A stretch of DNA of 64,000 bases from Larix kaempferi (lineage: Eukaryota; Streptophyta; Pinopsida; Pinales; Pinaceae). Below the pieces are notes generated by a model. The model was not told the origin of the DNA, searched no databases, and saw only the letters and a list, made by a program, of their open reading frames with translations. This document shows positions 47,558-57,380 of the stretch, piece after piece (within the stretch, counting starts at the first letter, position 1; each line of letters begins with the position of its first letter). The translations under genes and the position numbers were made by a program. Location: NCBI GenBank assembly GCA_027924585.1, contig BSBM01000047.1:24124501-24188500 (forward strand). Reading direction: 5' to 3'.

Positions 47558-48943
47558 ATGAGCAATTCGAACACTCCTCTCACTCCTAGAATCCTTACTC
47601 CTTTCAATTACTTTGATTGGAAGATTGATATGGAAATGCCCTTGAGAAGCAAATCTCTACACAGGATAACAATGGGAAGAGAAACCGAACAAAATTCAGC
47701 TGTGGAGAGAACCAAGCATCTGAATCGATTAGATGAAGCCTTTGGTTACATGTGCATCCATATTTCTAGAGATCTACTGTTTCATCTCGAAGGGTTGAAG
47801 ACACCAAGAGAGTTATGGTTGAAGTTAGAGGCACTCTTTGGCAAACAATATTAGCTAAGAGGCCATGCTCTGGAGAATGAATTGGTTGCCCTACAACCAA
47901 GCAGTTTTGAGACCATTCAAGAATTCTTCTCGAAATTCAAATCTTTGGTTATGCAATGCAAACAGTGTGGCATTGAGAAAAAGGAAGAGCAATTGGTGCT
48001 CTCCATTCTGAGTAAACTAGGATCTGAATTTTTTGTCTTTGTATCTACCTTCCACTCTGGACGAATGTCAATCCTTGGATGGAAGATGCCCACGTTATAA
48101 GTTTTTACTGCAGCCCTCATCCAAGAACAAGACAAATTGATCCAAATGGGTGCCATCAGTGCCTCCAAGGATCAAGCTCTTTTAGCTGGAGAGGCAAATA
48201 GTGTGAATGAGAAAAGGAAGCATTAAAGCAAGGACAAGAAGCCATATGAACCTAAGATGAATGCCAAGTCAAGTCCATCAAAAGGGGCCTCCAGCTCCAA
48301 GAAGGACAAACAGAAAAGATCTGATGGATCTAAGTGTCCCTACTGCAAGAAAGGGAACCACCCTAAGATATCTTGCATGCACAAGAAAATATATCAACTA
48401 ACCATGCTTCTTGAATAGAACAAAATTGCTATTCCAAAAGATGCAAAAGTGTCTGATTCTGGAAGTGGATCTGATGGTCATGAGGATTGCCATGCATTGA
48501 TGGCTAGATTTTCAAAATCAAAGGACCTCCTCATAGATTCTGGAGCCTCCAACCACATGGTTGCCTCTGAAGAATCATTTTCTTCTTTAGATCTCAAAGA
48601 TGGGCCTACTATTCAGATGGGAGACAACTCTCAGATCTCTGCCAAAGGGTTGGGTACAGTACATATGGAGCATGGAAAGTTCAAGAATGTTCTATTCGTT
48701 CCCTCCTTGACAGCAAATTTGTTGTCTATATATCAGATGACTCACACCGGATCACCAAAGAAGGTTACTTTTGGTCCCGACACAGTTGAGATTATAGAGA
48801 TCTCTACTGGGAAGACTATAGCGAAAGGGTTTGCAAATCATGCATCCAAGGCATATGAGTTCTCACATTTTCTGCCCTTCTCTCTTCCTACTCCTTCGGA
48901 ATCTGATGGAGATCCGAGTGACTCCTCTTCTAATGAAGATTAA
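47558..48943 (+). pseudogene. Gag and retropepsin of the pol-less LTR element
   Basis: Begins MSNSNTPLTPRILTPFNYFD, a Copia-type gag start, 107 bases after the primer-binding site. The gag core has LKTPRELWLKLEALFGKQY, the UBN2 pattern. A Lys/Ser-rich linker leads to a knuckle, CPYCKKGNHPKISC (about 48334-48375). A retropepsin follows with DLLIDSGASNHM (48527-48562), then MGDNSQISAKGLG and NLLSIYQM. TAG/TAA stops at about 47852, 48100, 48225 and 48415 break the frame, although each piece is otherwise well conserved. After the protease the frame ends at 48943 with an acidic tail. Integrase and RT do not follow, so the copy ends where pol would start. Protease active-site Asp-Ser-Gly-Ala is intact. 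Confidence 0.88.
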
Positions 48944-49556
48944 GATCAAGATCTTGATGTTGAGATCAAAGTTCAAGAACATTCAGATTCAAATCCAGAA
49001 CCAACACATGTTCTCAATCCAGAGCCAAGGTCAATATGGGCTCACACAGTCCTTGCAGCTACTGGGAACACAGTTGAGGATTCATCTGATCACAGAACTC
49101 CCAGATTTCAGCATCATGCCAACTTTGCATTATGCCATCTACCTCTTCCTAAGAGATGCAGCATGATGGTGGGGTTCACTCTTCCATCCCTTGGGAAGAC
49201 TCATCATGATCCATTCGTTCCAGTAGCAGAAAGGTTTCCTGAAAGAATTGCTTCGTCCAATACATCCTCTACACAGTGGGAGACACATTAGAAGACCAGA
49301 TCCAGATCTAGCACCTGCATTGGCATCCTACAGAGGATCAGCTTGCCAAGTTTTTTGCAAAAGTTTACACTGAGGAAAGCTTCTTCCTTTTCTGCTTAGT
49401 ATGATGGTTCTTTGAGTTATTATTTATTGTTCTTTTGAGGGGGGGTATTTTTCCCATGAGGTTTCCCCCATTTCCTCGGTTTATGGACAATTCTTTTTTT
49501 ATCATTTATTTGATTGTATGGGTGACCTTTGGTCCTAGTTACCAGGGCCCGGGATG
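48944..49556. other. Non-coding interior of the gag-protease element
   Basis: About 600 bases between the end of the protease frame and the polypurine tract; no domain recognised. It includes a ggaggggg-type G-run (about 49436-49446) and, near the end, accagggcccgggatgga. Confidence 0.5.
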
Positions 49557-50049
49557 GATTAAGGGGGGTGTTGGGATTTTCCTATACTCCATCCTAGTCC
49601 TAACAGCATTTTTCATTTTTGCATTTTCAGTCATGCATACATTTTGCATGCAGTCATGAAATTGCATGCATCCCAGTCATCAGTCCCAGCACCTAGCCGT
49701 CAATTAGCTATCCCCGAGAGCTTCTTTCTGATTATTTTTATCCCTCCTAGTGCTTAGTGCCCCCTCCTTTCACTTACCACTTGTGAAAGGCGCCCTCTCT
49801 CACCTACCACTCAGTTGCACTTCAGTTAGTTGAGTTATCTTTAGATCTTTCCTTGATTTAAGGCTAGATTGACTCCTCAACTGATTGTATCACTCTGATG
49901 GACCTCCAGTGAGACTTGACTGCTTATTCTTACTCCAGTTATCTCCTCATGCTCCCTCCACTGAGCCTCCTTCATTCAGTTAGTGCCTCCATGTGCCAGT
50001 TACACCTACCACACTTAGTTAAACTCAGTTTGACATCTAGTTGACAGTT

Positions 50050-51221
50050 AATATTTTGAAAAGTTCATCTCGAAATATGATAAATATACTTGAAATAATA
50101 AATATAGAGTATTTTATATTATCACTACTTCTCATTTATTTAAAATATAAATCTCACACTAGTTAAAATGGTAGTGGAATAATTTTGAAATAATAAATAT
50201 AGAGTATTTTATATTATCACTACTTCTAAATTCTTTAAAATATAAATATCACATTAATTAATATGATAGTGGAGTAATCTTGAAATAATAAAAACATTTA
50301 TATAACTAATCTGTTAGAATAAAAATAAATAAATTTAAAAAAGTGTCATAAATAAAAGAAAAATAGGAGAGAGATAAAATAATATTTCGCTATTTTTGCA
50401 ATAACTTTCTCCTCCGAACTCAGAATTAGATGTTTTTGGTACCATTGGAAAGGTCTTGCTTTTCGATGGTACCAAAAACGTCAAATTCCGAGTTCGGAGG
50501 AGAAAGTTATCGAAAAAATAGAAAAATATTATTTTATCTCTCTCCTATTTTTCTTTTATTTATGACACTTTTTAAATTTATTTATTTTTATTTTTAAGAG
50601 ATTAGTTATATAAATGCTTTTATTATTTCAAGATTACTCCACTAGCATTTAAAAGACTTCGAAGTAGTGATCTTATAAAATAAAAATAGTGATTGTTTAT
50701 TTTTAGTATTATTGTAATGATATTTTTTCATTATAATTTTAGTTTTAACTTTTATTAAATATATTTTTCAGCGAAAAAGGTTTTCCAACTAAATTTGTTT
50801 AAGGGTCATCCAAGCCAGAATATGTCTCAATGGAATTGAGCCCAGGTGGATGGAATGAAATCCATCAATCCCCACCAACGAACCACCGTATCCTTGACTA
50901 ATTTTATTAAATATACAAAAAGTAGTGGTACATTTATTAAAAAAATAAATAAATTATAATATAAATTTAAAATTTTTACCACCATATCATTTATTGTGTA
51001 TGCACAAAAATCTAAACCTTTCATTATTATTTTCAACCATCATCTCTTAACTCTACACAAACCCAACATACTTGTCAACTACCATTAATGAGATATTATA
51101 GGTTGACATTCACTAGATAACACCTTTAACTTAGTGTGACATGGCATATTTGTAGTGTGATGTGGCTTTTTTTATTATTTTCCTTAGAAGGCCCATTTTA
51201 GACCCCAAATTTCCTCTAATG
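50050..51221. mobile_element. Foldback/MITE-like insertion inside the 3' LTR
   Basis: Sequence absent from the left LTR. It contains a two-copy direct repeat (about 50082-50230, ttgaaataataaatatagag core) leading into a long inverted repeat (50264-50647), and an AT-rich tail (50650-51221). No coding frame. Insertion was accompanied by loss of ~125 bp of LTR, so its ends and target duplication are not defined. The tail could be a second component. Confidence 0.65.
50264..50647. repeat. Near-perfect inverted repeat with ~185 bp arms
   Basis: Left arm ggagtaatcttgaaataata at 50271 pairs with tattatttcaagattactcc ending at 50640. Pairing continues through agtgtcataaataaaagaaa, gaggagaaagtta and gtttttggtaccat to a centre near 50456. 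Only occasional mismatches and indels occur, so an RNA from either strand would fold into a long hairpin. Confidence 0.92.
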
Positions 51222-52639
51222 TGTGCATTGTATCATTATTGTTGATTATTCATATTAATGTAACATGTGTGATTATTATGCTCCTATTTGGTTTCTATTG
51301 CATTTGTGTTCTGTTGTTCATTCTTTCTGCAATTCTTTCTTGTAAGGTATTCATCAGCTCTTATATCTGCTATGGGAATTTCATAGTATTTAACAATATT
51401 CAAGTAATCAGGCCGACAATAGATAGGACCACAAAATGGCATAAGTGCTACTAATTGTTTGGGAGGAAAAAGCACATGTGAAAAGGATAAACAACCCAAG
51501 ATTTGCAGCATCTATATTAGACTTGGTAATCATAAAACGATTACCACAAAAGGAGAATTCGGTTCCAACATCAGGCACATGTAGAGAGGACGTCCAAGCG
51601 CCATATAAAGTGTGGTTGTAAGAAGTTTGATATTACTTTGCAAATTCATAGGAAGGAAGAAATCATCGCTACCCTCCAATAATTGGATGGACCTCGGTGT
51701 GTACTTGGACAATTTTTCCCTTAACTCATGCAACATTTTGGATCCTCTAGTAGAGATGGGTTGGGTGCCATTCATATCATACTTTGGATCACTAGAAATT
51801 TCAGATGACTGAACATAATCTAAGGGGTTTGTCAATTTAGGATGAGACATAGTTGTTTTGACTTCCAACTTTTTCAAAACTGAGCATAAGGAAGTGTTCC
51901 TGCGTGTCTTTTCTATATCACCTATTGGATTTTTTACTGCAATAAGGGGTATTAGACCATCGACATTAGGTAATCCATCATTGGTGTAATGGGTGAGTGT
52001 GACACGTCGAGGGTTATCCTTCAACCATTGACATTTTGAACAACCACAAACTACTGGGGTGTCATAAAAGAGTTCCAGCTCGCAACGAATTATTGTCGAT
52101 GAACCAAGATGGTGGCTTGAAGATTGCATGTTACAATTGGAAGGGTAAAGCGACTACCCATTTTCATCCACGAACTGCTTGCGGTATCTTGCTCCTGATA
52201 AGAGATTATGACGTTTTGAAACTGGTGTAATGTCTTTTGCATTTGAACTCGAACCCAAATCATGATCCTGCAATATAGAATAAATCGATATTCATATTCA
52301 CATGGATAAGTAACATAAATTCAAATAAGTAGTCAAAAATAAATAAAACTTGAATTTACCAGGGATGGAATGGGAGAACTCGTCGAACTTTGAACAAGAT
52401 GGTATGAGCTGGAACATGAAGAATTGGCCATTTGATACTACAAACTTTTCTTCCTGCATTTGAGCCAAATCAATAATCAACATATATATACTATGAAATA
52501 GTGTAATTGGTGTGGTTAAATAGAAAAAGGACATTTAGTATGAATATATAATCTTGAGTGGACACATAATCTTTAGTAACCATGTCGGCCCAGTCAAGTT
52601 TTGGGTTTTTTTAATTAAAAAAGGCATACGAAAAAATTG

Positions 52640-52960
52640 GTGCGTTTGTATTACGGGAACACACCTGTGTGTTCATCTAAATAACGCACTGAGTTTAACA
52701 CGCGTCGCATCATTTTTAATTATTTTATAAAAACACAAAAGTTGTTTTTCGTGTCTCAATTCTATGTTCTCGGTGCATCGCATTTACCGTAACGCATTGG
52801 ATTTACTATAACGTGTCGGTTTTTTTATTATTTTACAAAAATGAAAAAACTAATTTTAGTATTTCGATTCTCTTTTACCGGTGCGACATATTGGAATTAA
52901 TGCACTGGTGTGGTTTTGTCAGTAACGCACCGGGGTGTTTAATGTATACAAGTGTACCGA
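52640..52960. repeat. Right subterminal motif array, inner part
   Basis: Motifs related to caccggtgcg (for example tttaccggtgcgac near 52876, gcactggtgtgg, acgcaccggggtg) between AT-rich spacers, as in the left subterminal region. Confidence 0.75.
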
Positions 52961-53014
52961 AATCAGAGAATCCCAAAGGATGAACGAGGTGATATGCAAA
53001 ATGTGTCAGTAGGG

Positions 53015-53898
53015 ATGTCCAAGAAAGTGTACAAGGATATGGTCAAGGAAATGGACATAATTGCATTGTAGGAAGAGTTATCTCAACATCAACATGCTTC
53101 AAATGTATAAAATCATTGGTTTTTAGGTTTATGTTATACATTTAATTAATTGATTTGACACTCAATATTAATTTTCAATTGTTTTGTTGCATAAAAGAAA
53201 AGAAAATGGAATCCAGACAGCACATAAGACATGACGACAAGGAAAAAAGGGGTTGATAGCAAAGTTTGTGAGTATTTTGTATTTCGTTGTAAGAAATAAA
53301 CATTCCATAGTGGTTGTGATTAGTATATTTTTTTTAAATTGTTTTCATTGGCAATCCTCGCATGCCTTCAAACAAGTGCTAACATACAAAGAGGATCCAT
53401 CAGAAGAATTGATTGACATTGGGTTAAGCAAGGGTTGTGAGTATATGTTGGCGTATCAAAAATTAATTGTGGATTTTGTAAGTCACTATGTTGTTTTACT
53501 TCTCTCATTTTATAATTAATAAAACAATAAAAAACTTTTATATTAAATCTATGATTTGTGACGGGGCATAATAGTTGCAGGAAACAAAGTATGGAGTGGA
53601 TCCAACAGAAGACTTATTGATAGAAGGCATGAGATTTGGTTTTGAGAGAATGTGTATAATTCATGAGTCAATTATTTCTATGGTATGTCGCTTTTCAATT
53701 TACATTAGTGTATACTATCTAATTATTTTTCATTCTTCCCATTGGTAATGTAGATACACTCAATATACTTTATTTTTATGTTTACAGATAGAAGCTGGAG
53801 AAGAGAAAAACAATCAAGCCAATCAACAAAACATTATGCCAAATAACCCAATTGATGCAAGTGGCTCGAGCACCGATAACAGTTCCAGCAAAGAATGA
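53015..53898 (+). pseudogene. Small spliced gene in the CACTA right arm, with two similar exons
   Basis: Plus strand. An early piece begins MSKKVYKDMVKEMD at 53015 and soon stops. A second piece begins MESRQH at 53209. Two well-formed exons follow: one ending at 53477 with donor gtaagt, and one at 53581-53682 (acceptor gttgcag, donor gtatgt, exactly 34 codons). A last exon starts at 53788 (acceptor tttacag) and ends at TGA 53896 with a Ser/Asn/Gln-rich tail. The exon before 53477 and the 34-codon exon resemble each other (YKEDPSEELIDIGL against YGVDPTEDLLIEGM), so one is probably a copy of the other. I do not recognise the family. It is placed where accessory genes of CACTA elements can lie, but TNPA identity is not shown. 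Exon 1 structure is uncertain and may be broken. Confidence 0.45.
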
Positions 53899-54500
53899 TG
53901 CTCCGTATTTAATTTTAATGTTAATGCAAACTATTGTAGCTTGTTGTATATTTTGAAATAATTGTTTGTGAAAATCAAACATTTTGTATAATAATGTACT
54001 GGACATAGTGTCTGAATTCAAAGACGAGTTACCAATAAGTGTAACAATAATTACATGCATGTTGACATTTTGATTATTGTTGTCTTTATGTTGTCATATT
54101 TTTTATGACAAGGGCACTCTTAGTGATATATATAAAATAAACTTTTTTATTGTATTGCATTCTTCAATATTATTGTCAATTGTAACATGTGAAATGGTAC
54201 ATTGGTAATTTTTTTCCAAGAAAAAAATGTGTATTTTCATTCAAGATGGAGCAAAAATAAATTACTCATTGCCACACAGCACTCGTAAATGGTAAATTGG
54301 TAATTAAATGTATGGATGATTAAATATTACAATAGATTCTTGCATCTATGATATAAGAAATTAATCCAAATAAACAATTTCAATAAGTAAAATTGAAATG
54401 AATTTTACTATAAACAAATATTTCAATTTAAGATGAATAATGGAATTAAAAAAATTAAAAAATAATATATATATTTGAATGAAATATCAGTATCCATTCA
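53899..54500. other. AT-rich spacer within the CACTA right arm
   Basis: No gene or clear repeat. Confidence 0.5.
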
Positions 54501-54509
54501 TCAAATAAT

Positions 54510-55115
54510 CGTACGATGGTGCGTTTAAACTACAATTGCACCCCAGTGCTTATATACTAAACGTGGGCACTGGTGCATTTACAACATTGAGCACTGGTGC
54601 GTTTACAGAATTGAGCACCGGTGTGTTTATAACATTGAGCACTGGTGCATTATATTATATGAATCGCACCGGTGCATGTAGATTTCTTATGCGCACCGAG
54701 AACGATCACAACTTATGCCAACCGATTTTTAGTTTTTAAGCATGGCGGTGTGTTCCATGTGTTTAAATGCACTGGGTCAGGTTGATATTTTGTAAGCACC
54801 GGTATGTTCTACTATTAAATGCATCAGTGCATTCGTGTATGAAATGAACCAGTGCGGTCGGATAAATGTACAACACTGTTAAATCTAAATATAATGAAAA
54901 AATGCACAGTGCGTATGATATAAAATATCGCACCGGTGCGTTTATTTTGTATAGGCACACCAGTGTGTATTTACTATACTCAAGCACTGGTGCAGCATTG
55001 CAATTTGATTATTCCCGATGCTTGTTCTGATTGAGTGCATTGTTGCGTCTGTTCTAAGTATACAACATCAGTGTAGGTGAAAACGCCTCGGTGCACTTAA
55101 TTTCTGTTGTGCATG
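54510..55115. repeat. Right subterminal array of GCACCGGTGC-type motifs
   Basis: Dense array with a regular run, gagcactggtgcgttta-like units about 22-24 bases apart at 54565-54660, then gcaccggtgcatg (about 54666), gcaccggtgcgtt (about 54931) and others in both orientations. Mirrors the left array. Confidence 0.88.
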
Positions 55116-55206
55116 GCGGTAAACTAACCTCCAGTCGCCGAGTATTTTTTAGTTATAAATTGTATCTGTTATAACCTCCGTAAAAAAACATTAGCTACCA
55201 ATGGCA

Positions 55207-55908
55207 TGTGAAAATCCTCACAGCAGATCTAACAGATGATGTATACCTCACAAGAGTAATCATGATTAAGCAGGAAAATAGAAGAAGAGTGGTCAATACA
55301 GTATAATGAGCAACAGAATAATATGGTACAGTAGAACTCGGATAGAAGCAATAATACTTCACACACACTAATTAATTAATCACAATATGGACAAATAAAT
55401 AGTACAATGGTAGAGAGGATTCGAATTCCTAAGGTGGCAATTCGAATTAGCCTCTGAGAGTGATCATAAGATCAATAGAGTGTCATCGGAGCACAACTAG
55501 GTGTCCTCATGATCATCGGAGCACAACTGGAAGTCTTCATCATCATCAGTGGAGTCATCAATGCTCAAGTAACTGTCAACCATCAGTCAAACTGAGTCTA
55601 GTAGGAGTAACTGAGTGTAACTCAGTGTAACTGACTATAACTAAGTGTAACTGAGTATAAACTGAAGACAACTGGACTGGTAGGTGAAGAAGGGTGAGTT
55701 GCTTCCTAAAATCAAGGAAGAAGGGCGCATTAAGCAACTAGAGGGCTAAAACTGAATGGTGAGAAGCTCCTGGGGGCTGGCTAACTGAGGGCTAGGTGCT
55801 GAACTGATGACTGGGATGCATGCAAACCCTAAAAGTGCATGCATGACTGAAAATGTAAATGATCAAAATACTGGTGGGACTAGGATGGAGTATAGGAATA
55901 TCCTAACA
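55207..55908 (-). repeat. 3' LTR of the young pol-less element
   Basis: Plus-strand start tgtgaaaatcctcac, end tcctaaca. It contains a short tandem of gtgtaactca-like 10-mers (about 55610-55660), shorter than the matching array in the 5' LTR. Confidence 0.93.
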
Positions 55909-56094
55909 CCCCCCCTTAATCCATCCTGGGCCCTGGTAACTAAGACCAAAGGTCACCCAATACAATGAATAATAACAATCAATAAACCAAGGAAGTGGAA
56001 AAATTTCATGGGAAACATACCCCCTCCTCAAAAAACAGACTGTAAGGCACACACAAAAATAAATGCTCCAAACTCAAGCAAGTGTGATGCTTGG

Positions 56095-57216
56095 TCATAA
56101 GTCTAGAGGTATCTTCTTCTTGGGAAGAACTAGATCATGCTCAAAAAACATGCGCTTGTACTTGCTCTTCAGATCGAATGTGATGAAAACAAATCCAAAA
56201 GTATGAGGATGATCCTTGAACCTGTGATTTGAATCAACTGAGGTAGGATCAAAATCATGAATGTGCAGATAGTCTTTTGTCTTCTCCTTTGAACCATCAT
56301 GGGTGAGATTATGCCAAAAAGAACCATCAAATAATAATTGCTTGAAATCCAAATCAGATTTAAGACTTGAAGAATAGTTTCTTGAGATCTCCTTTGAACC
56401 AGCAGGGGTGAGATCAAAACTATCATATGCATGAGAAATTATCCCAAGCGAATGGCAATGGTTTCTTGAGATCTCCTTTGAACCATAATAGGTGAGATCA
56501 AAACCAATGGATGCATGAGAAATTATCTCAAGCGAGTGGCAATGGCCATATTCTTCAATAACCTTCTGAAAGCATGAATTAATGATCATATAGTAGTATA
56601 AAAGAGATGATTGCTTGAGAGGAGCGAATGCATTACCTCCAATAGCTAATTTTACCTCCAAAATAATCATGTGATCATGATGCAAACCAACAGACTCTGG
56701 TGCAAGAGAGTATTTGGGACCTTCTGCAATATCTAGAGTGTGAGCTGGCACAGAAAAAGAAGAAGGTTTGAGCATGAGTGGAGAATTTGCAAGTTTTTTG
56801 TCAACAAATTCAACATGAGATGATACTGGTTCATGATATGAGAGACCATCAAGAGGAGCGAATGCATCACTTTGTTTGCTTTCGAATGGGTTAGGACCAA
56901 GTCCTTCATTCTTTCTGCCAAATTTTTCATCCAGGTGAGCCCATAACTCTTTTGGAGTCCATAAATCTCTTGGAGTTTCAACACCATCACGGTATTTGAA
57001 TTTGAATTTTTGGTATGTACACAAGGAAAGCATCATTGTTCCAAAGGCCCTGTCACCTTTATTCAACCAGTCAATATTCTCTTCAGAGGATTCGAACTCT
57101 CTTTCAAAATAACAATCAAAGAGATCGTGGCTCTTCAAATATGGTATCATTTTTGGTTTCCATTCATCATAATTGAATGGAGAAAGAAGAGGGATTCCTT
57201 CTAAATATGAATACAT
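56095..57216 (-). CDS. Gag-like protein, 373 codons, open
   Basis: The frame is intact from ATG 57216 to the stop at 56095. Residues 1-90 have the Copia gag start (IPLLSPFNYDEWKPKMIPYL), WLNKGDRAFGTMMLSL and TPKELWAHLDEKFG, which align with the gag of the related element at 47558. The remainder is unlike usual gag: no zinc knuckle and no protease. Instead there are about three imperfect repeats of ~30 residues between residues 230 and 320 (blocks HCHSLEIISHA...FDLT..GSKEISRN, HCHSLGIISHAYDSFDLT, and a looser third with HNLTHDGSKEKTKDY). The start was chosen because it lies 153 bases after the primer-binding site and begins the conserved block. Function of the repeat domain is unknown. An open frame in a young insertion suggests recent activity using trans-acting enzymes. 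Confidence 0.85.
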   Translation of the reverse strand: MYSYLEGIPLLSPFNYDEWKPKMIPYLKSHDLFDCYFEREFESSEENIDWLNKGDRAFGTMMLSLCTYQKFKFKYRDGVETPRDLWTPKELWAHLDEKFGRKNEGLGPNPFESKQSDAFAPLDGLSYHEPVSSHVEFVDKKLANSPLMLKPSSFSVPAHTLDIAEGPKYSLAPESVGLHHDHMIILEVKLAIGGNAFAPLKQSSLLYYYMIINSCFQKVIEEYGHCHSLEIISHASIGFDLTYYGSKEISRNHCHSLGIISHAYDSFDLTPAGSKEISRNYSSSLKSDLDFKQLLFDGSFWHNLTHDGSKEKTKDYLHIHDFDPTSVDSNHRFKDHPHTFGFVFITFDLKSKYKRMFFEHDLVLPKKKIPLDL

Positions 57217-57368
57217 TGAAGATGTAGAAGACCTGCAAAAACAATATAGAATAACTGCAACTGCTACTGCTGCAAAAATGCAGAAACTGCTACAACTGCT
57301 GCACTCAAAATCTTGGTAATAACCTGCAAAAAACTCTCAAGAATGGAGATAAACAATACTCTCAACAT

Positions 57369-57380
57369 GCTCTGATACCA
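57369..57380 (-). promoter_or_regulatory. Primer-binding site, initiator tRNA-Met type
   Basis: Plus-strand gctctgatacca directly left of the 5' LTR gives TGGTATCAGAGC on the element strand. Confidence 0.92.

Larger units (their letters stand above)
46681..51385 (+). mobile_element. LTR element with gag and protease only, inserted in the SET gene
   Basis: Left LTR 46681-47450 (770 bp) and right LTR from 49568 to 51385, the latter enlarged by a secondary insertion at 50050-51221. TSDs are identical (gtatt). The primer-binding site tggtatcaaagca starts directly after the left LTR (47451), a one-base variant of the tRNA-Met complement. A polypurine tract (attaagggggg) precedes the right LTR. 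The interior codes for gag and a retropepsin but no integrase or RT. The LTRs are clearly related to those of the element at 55207-58113 (shared cctatactccatcctagtcc and gcatgcagtcatg-type words), so both belong to one family that lacks pol. Confidence 0.88.
49568..51385 (+). repeat. 3' LTR of the gag-protease element, interrupted by a 1.17 kb insertion
   Basis: Matches the left LTR at 49568-50049 and again at 51222-51385. Between them about 125 bases of LTR are missing and replaced by 50050-51221. It ends gggaatttcata against ttcaca on the left. Confidence 0.85.
46676..51390. other. Perfect 5 bp target-site duplication (gtatt) of the LTR element in the SET gene
   Basis: gtatt at 46676-46680 and again at 51386-51390. 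Joining the outer sides restores continuity of the SET region. Confidence 0.88.
46307..52431 (-). pseudogene. SET-domain protein gene carried inside the CACTA element, split by an LTR element
   Basis: Exon 1 starts with ATG at 52431 and ends at a gtaaat donor after 52360. Exon 2 starts at 52267 after ttgcag. It continues through a novel region with a CGCSKCQW cysteine cluster (near 52050) and charged low-complexity sequence to about 51560. The SET domain begins with NRFMITKSNIDAANLGLF (51510-51460), then MPFCGPIYCRPDYLNIV, where the LTR insertion (46681-51385) interrupts it. It resumes at 46670 with MNGYVSGNFNRKNLLYIDG, NIARFINSSRC, PNCSFEENF and SPGDELLINYNF, and ends at 46307. These give the SET core order (GxG-like lead, NH-type substitute, ELxxNY). 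Such domains transfer methyl groups from S-adenosylmethionine to lysines; the exact target cannot be told. An in-frame TAG near 52153 and frameshifts near 51560 and 51470 add to the insertion. Confidence 0.78.

Noticed and set aside
50264-50647. Hairpin as a microRNA gene
   Set aside because: Arms of ~185 bp with near-perfect pairing fit a foldback transposon or siRNA source better than a plant miRNA precursor; no small-RNA data here.
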